A program made the translations under genes and the position numbers. A stretch of DNA of 9,078 bases. Origin: DATFNV01 sp035266225 (GTDB lineage Bacteria > Planctomycetota > Planctomycetia > Gemmatales > Gemmataceae). The DNA is taken from NCBI GenBank assembly GCA_035266225.1, contig DATFNV010000328.1:1-9078 (forward strand), written 5' to 3'. How positions within the stretch are numbered: position 1 is the stretch's first letter; each line of letters starts with the position of its first letter. The notes below the pieces were generated by a model. The model was not told where the DNA came from. It searched no databases and was given only the letters and a program-made list of their open reading frames with translations. This document shows, piece by piece, positions 6,252-9,078 of this stretch.

Positions 6252-7325
6252 ATGTCCGCACAGGCCCCTTCGGCCGGCCCGCAGGATCCCAAAGACGCCG
6301 TCAAGCTGGTTCAGCAGTCGGCCCGCATCCTCAAGGCCGAGTTGCACAAGGTCATCATCGGCCAGGAGCAGATGATCGAGGAAATGCTCATCTGCCTGTG
6401 TGCCCGCGGCCATTGCCTGACCATTGGCGTCCCGGGACTGGCCAAGACCCTGACGATCGCGACGCTGGCCCAGGCGCTGGAGATGCGCTTCAGCCGAATC
6501 CAGTTCACCCCCGACCTGATGCCGTCGGACATCACCGGCACCGAGATCATCGAGGAGGACGCCGCCACCCACCAGCGCACGTTCCGCTTCGTGCCCGGCC
6601 CGGTCTTCGCGAATGTCGTGCTGGCCGACGAGATCAACCGTACGCCGCCCAAGACGCAAGCCGCCCTGCTGCAGGCCATGCAGGAGTACCAGGTCACGGC
6701 CGGCGCACGCACCTACGCGCTGCCGCAGCCCTTCTTCGTCATGGCGACGCAGAACCCCATTGAGCAGGAGGGCACCTATCCCCTGCCCGAGGCACAGCTC
6801 GACCGCTTCATGCTCTCGATCAACATCGGCTACCCGACGCGCGACGAGGAGCGGAGCATCGTCAACGCCACCACGCAGCCGTCGAACAAGCAGGTGCAGG
6901 CGGTGCTGCGCGGCAAGGAATTGCTGTGGATCCAGCAGGTAGTGCGGCAGATCCCGGCGAGCGATCACGTGGTCGATTACGCCGTCGATCTGGTGCGGGC
7001 GACGCGGCCGAAGGAGCCGCAGGCGCCGCCGTTCATCCAGAAGTGGGTGGCGTGGGGAGCGGGACCGCGGGCGGCGCAGTACATCGTCCTCTCGGCCAAG
7101 GCGCGGGCGGTCCTCCACGGCCGGCTGGCGGTGTCCGCCGAGGACGTGCGGGCGATGGCCCGGCCGGTGCTGCGCCACCGCGTCTTCACCAACTTCAACG
7201 CCGATGCCGAGGGCGTCGATGCCGACAAGGTCCTCGACAAGCTCCTGCAGACGGTGCCCGAGCCGTCCTACGGCGAGGCCAGGGGGCGCACGGGACAGCA
7301 GCCGGGCAACGCCAAGGGGAAGTGA
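6252..7325 (+). CDS. moxR: MoxR-family AAA+ ATPase
   Basis: This encodes 357 aa. The start at 6252 has an AGGAG Shine-Dalgarno sequence about 8 bases upstream. It is a complete MoxR-type AAA+ ATPase: residues 20-45 carry the typical entry helix with KVIIGQEQMIEEML; Walker A is GVPGLAKT (59-66); Walker B is VVLADEINRTPPKTQAALLQ (122-141), followed by AMQEYQVT; sensor 1 is MATQNPIEQEGTYPLPEAQL (164-183), then DRFML with Arg185; sensor 2 is around GPRAAQYIVLSAKARA (271-286). MoxR proteins act in the cytoplasm as chaperone-like ATPases that mature or insert metal cofactors, usually with DUF58 and VWA-domain partners. No partner follows within the 677 bases downstream, which are non-coding. The basic, disordered tail (GEARGRTGQQPGNAKGK) is slightly unusual. 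The gene symbol is used in the family sense. The long antisense frame over this gene is a codon-usage shadow. Confidence 0.95.
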   Translation: MSAQAPSAGPQDPKDAVKLVQQSARILKAELHKVIIGQEQMIEEMLICLCARGHCLTIGVPGLAKTLTIATLAQALEMRFSRIQFTPDLMPSDITGTEIIEEDAATHQRTFRFVPGPVFANVVLADEINRTPPKTQAALLQAMQEYQVTAGARTYALPQPFFVMATQNPIEQEGTYPLPEAQLDRFMLSINIGYPTRDEERSIVNATTQPSNKQVQAVLRGKELLWIQQVVRQIPASDHVVDYAVDLVRATRPKEPQAPPFIQKWVAWGAGPRAAQYIVLSAKARAVLHGRLAVSAEDVRAMARPVLRHRVFTNFNADAEGVDADKVLDKLLQTVPEPSYGEARGRTGQQPGNAKGK

Positions 7326-8002
7326 TTCCCGGAAGGCTGAAACGGACAACGAGCCCGCTGGCCGCGGCGGGTCGGGAGGTCGTTGGTGAGTTGACTCCCG
7401 GCCCTTTTCCTCCTCGCTTATTTCTTCCATGTTCTCCGTTCCCCCCCGGCGGAACTTCGCCAGGTCCGCGGTGTTGGACATGAGGGGGGACAGCCCGGCG
7501 GAAGCCTTCTCCCACCTACCTAAAGCTTCTGCCCGGCGCCGCGACGTCAACCACCTGTTGGAGCGTTTTCTTCACCCCCCAGACCCGCTCGAACGAGTCT
7601 GGAGAGGACGGCTCTTGCCGTCACATTCCGGCCCAGGGACTGTCCCGGGAATCAGAAGGGTTCGCCCTGGAGGCTCAAGAAGTCCTCGTTGGAGTTGGGA
7701 TTCCTTCCGTGGTGCCTGATTCGAGAGCGACCTGCCTGGTGCGGGGAGGGTGCCGCAGGCCCGTGAGACTTGCCCCTAACGGTGCGTGCCGACGATCCGA
7801 ACGGAAGGCGCATCGTCCCCACCCGTTCGACCTACGCTCGCCTGCTTCCCGCCGCATTCGCTGACCTGCCGATAGCGCAATCCACACAGTCGGGCCGCAG
7901 GCCCGTTGCCCGCGGCCCGTTCCCAGCCCTGCCGTGACGCGGCAGGTGCCGGACGTGTGCTCTGGTGTTCCCCAAGATCCTTGCAGCGAAAGGAGCATTC
8001 CG
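7326..8002. other. Gene-free stretch with several small hairpins
   Basis: These 677 bases separate moxR from the Lys/Ala-rich protein gene. Open frames are present on both strands, but none has a Shine-Dalgarno sequence with protein-like composition. Several local inverted repeats are visible: CCCGC/GCGGG (7354-7371), CCAGA/TCTGG with inner CTCG/CGAG (7579-7602), GACGGC-TCTT-GCCGTC (7607-7622), GGGAC-T-GTCCC (7636-7646), CGGGCCGC/GCGGCCCG (7891-7919) and CCTGCCG/CGGCAGG (7928-7946). None is followed by a T tract, so no intrinsic terminator can be called. The last two would lie in the leader of the downstream gene. Confidence 0.55.
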
Positions 8003-9078
8003 ATGCTGCGCACAACGCTCTGCACCCTGGCGGCGCTGTTCCTCAGCGCCAGCGTCCTGGTGGCAGCCGAACCGAAAGGAGGGAAGGCCGACAAGCCGTA
8101 CGCGGCGACCATTGTCAAAGTGGATGCCGCCAAGCACCTGCTGATTGTCACGACCAAGACCCCGGCGGGCAAGGACGTGGAGAAGAGCCTCCCCATCAAG
8201 GCGGGGGTGCAGCTGCCCGACGTCCAACTGGGCAGCACTTTCACGGTGGTCGAGGAGGGCGGCAAGGTGATCGCCCTCCGGCCGATCCCCAAGACGCCTG
8301 CGGCGGCGAAGACCGCAACCGTGAAGCAGCCGAAACCGGCCGCAAATGACCCGGCCAAGACCGCGGCCGCCAGGGCGGAGTGCGGGAAGGCGAGGGTGGC
8401 GACCCGGGCGGCCAAGGCGCGGCTGGCCCGGGCCAAGGCCGTCCTGGCGAAGGCCGACCGGGCCGCGCGGATCGCCGCGAAGATGGACAAGGGCCGCGCG
8501 ACGGCGCTGCAGGGAGCCACGACCCGGCTGGCCCAGGCCAAGACGGCGGCGGCGAAGGCCGTCCAGGAGAGGGACGCGGCGATCCGGCTGGCCAGGACGA
8601 AGGTGGCGGCGGCCCGCGTGGCGCAGGGCCAACTGATCAAGGCCCAGGTCGCCAAGGCGAAGGCCTACAAGGCCAAGGTGCGGGCCGACAAGTTCGCGAA
8701 GGCGAAGGCGACGACCGCCAAGGCCGCCGCGCGGCACGTGGGCCAGGCCAAGGCCGCGCTTGACAAGGCAGTCAAGGGGAAGGTCGCCGCGGTGAAGAAG
8801 ATGAGGCACGCTCTCCATGTGAACCCTACCAAGTCTCCGGCAAAGACGCCCGCAACCGTGAAGCAGCCGAAGCCGGCGGCGAAGGCCCCGGCCCAGACCG
8901 CGATTCCCACGACTCCTGTGAAGGGGAATGTGCCGGCCAAGGCCCCGGTGGCCAAGGCCCCGGCCGCGAAGCCGCCCACGGCCAGGGCGGAGTGCGGGAA
9001 GGCGAAGGTGGCGACCCGGGTGGCCAAGGCGCGGCTGGCCCGGGCCAAGGCCGTCCTGGCGAAGGCCGACCGGGCCGC
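8003..9078 (+). CDS. Secreted Lys/Ala-rich repeat protein, N-terminal part (runs off right edge)
   Basis: The frame is open from the ATG at 8003 to the window end without a stop (358 codons). AGGAG lies 7 bases upstream. Residues 1-22 form a signal peptide (MLRTTLCTLAALFLSASVLV-AA). Residues 31-95 are a small strand-rich domain (YAATIVKVDAAKHLLIVTT .. VQLGSTFTVVEEGGKVIALR) with an OB-like or SH3-like strand pattern; its family is not recognised with certainty. Residues 96-122 are a Pro/Ala/Lys linker. Residues 123-270 are a long Ala/Lys/Arg-rich, proline-free stretch likely to be one extended helix or coiled coil. Residues 275-326 are again Pro/Ala/Lys-rich. At 327 the helical unit begins again nearly identically. 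The mature protein is strongly basic, recalling histone H1-like tails, but the signal peptide argues for the periplasm or envelope. One Cys occurs per unit (AECGKA, residues 127 and 331). Function is unknown. Confidence 0.82.
   Translation, partial: MLRTTLCTLAALFLSASVLVAAEPKGGKADKPYAATIVKVDAAKHLLIVTTKTPAGKDVEKSLPIKAGVQLPDVQLGSTFTVVEEGGKVIALRPIPKTPAAAKTATVKQPKPAANDPAKTAAARAECGKARVATRAAKARLARAKAVLAKADRAARIAAKMDKGRATALQGATTRLAQAKTAAAKAVQERDAAIRLARTKVAAARVAQGQLIKAQVAKAKAYKAKVRADKFAKAKATTAKAAARHVGQAKAALDKAVKGKVAAVKKMRHALHVNPTKSPAKTPATVKQPKPAAKAPAQTAIPTTPVKGNVPAKAPVAKAPAAKPPTARAECGKAKVATRVAKARLARAKAVLAKADRA
8369..8466 (+). repeat. Internal repeat unit 1 of the Lys/Ala-rich protein (first 98 bases)
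   Basis: This segment encodes ARAECGKARVATRAAKARLA and the residues that follow (residues 123 onward). It recurs 612 bases later with 96 of 98 positions identical; the two changes give Arg-to-Lys and Ala-to-Val. The period is 204 codons, so the frame is kept. Confidence 0.85.
8981..9078 (+). repeat. Internal repeat unit 2 of the Lys/Ala-rich protein (cut by window end)
   Basis: This is the second copy of the 8369-8466 segment and is still matching when the window ends, so the true repeat is longer. The linker before it also echoes the first one (ATVKQPKPAA at 106-114 and 284-293), but with a different offset, meaning the second linker carries about 25 extra residues. Confidence 0.85.

Noticed and set aside
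6204..7550. Open frame of 448 codons on the minus strand over moxR
   Set aside because: It is antisense to an unambiguous MoxR gene; the Arg/Leu/Gly/His-rich product has no recognisable motif, and its N-terminal part lies in non-coding sequence.
7429..7719. Small plus-strand open frame of 96 codons after moxR
   Set aside because: No Shine-Dalgarno sequence, Arg/Pro/Ser-rich composition, and several hairpins inside it; not protein-like.
7673..7720. Short minus-strand peptide ending NSNEDFLSLQGEPF before a stop codon
   Set aside because: The ending looks protein-like and could be a gene remnant, but the frame closes upstream with a stop after about 60 codons and has no ribosome site, so it is not supported.
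7675..8818. Long minus-strand open frames (326 and 328 codons) over the Lys/Ala-rich protein gene
   Set aside because: They mirror the repetitive Ala/Lys codons of the plus-strand gene, which has AGGAG, a signal peptide and an internal repeat that preserves its frame.

Overview
The window looks like chromosomal DNA from a planctomycete, most likely of the Gemmata/Gemmataceae type. The evidence is high G+C throughout, two adjacent secreted proteins of the planctomycete-typical TIGR03000 type, a DUF2934 tail, and large secreted PA14-like/PKD/TPR proteins. The species assignment is inference; no rRNA or other marker gene is present.

Layout. The left two thirds is transcribed leftward (minus strand). 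Reading in that direction from 5617: a large secreted protein with PA14-like, PKD and TPR-like regions (5617-3479) is followed after 10 bases by a second secreted protein of unknown function (3468-2704). Then comes a gene-free stretch carrying a hairpin-forming repeat (2195-2703). A SpoIIAA-like/DUF2934 fusion (2194-1706) and a small cupin (1635-1309) form a probable two-gene unit. A gene-free strip with a good -10 box leads into two TIGR03000 proteins in tandem (1103-405, and 362 off the left edge). The right third is transcribed rightward: a MoxR-type AAA ATPase (6252-7325), a 677-base gene-free region, and the 5' part of a long secreted Lys/Ala-rich repeat protein (8003 off the right edge).

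The divergent spacer 5618-6251 holds the clearest non-coding signal. It has four copies of a 46-bp palindromic element, two in one orientation and two in the other, resembling REP/BIME arrays. A second, unrelated palindrome family sits at 2585-2690.

Functionally the window is dominated by exported proteins of the cell envelope or periplasm: TIGR03000 proteins, the PA14/PKD/TPR protein and its partner, and the Lys/Ala-rich repeat protein. A MoxR chaperone-like ATPase lacks its usual DUF58/VWA partners in view. I see no phage, CRISPR, defence or biosynthetic cluster. The items most worth following up are the REP-like array, the internally duplicated basic secreted protein, and the coupled PA14/PKD/TPR pair.
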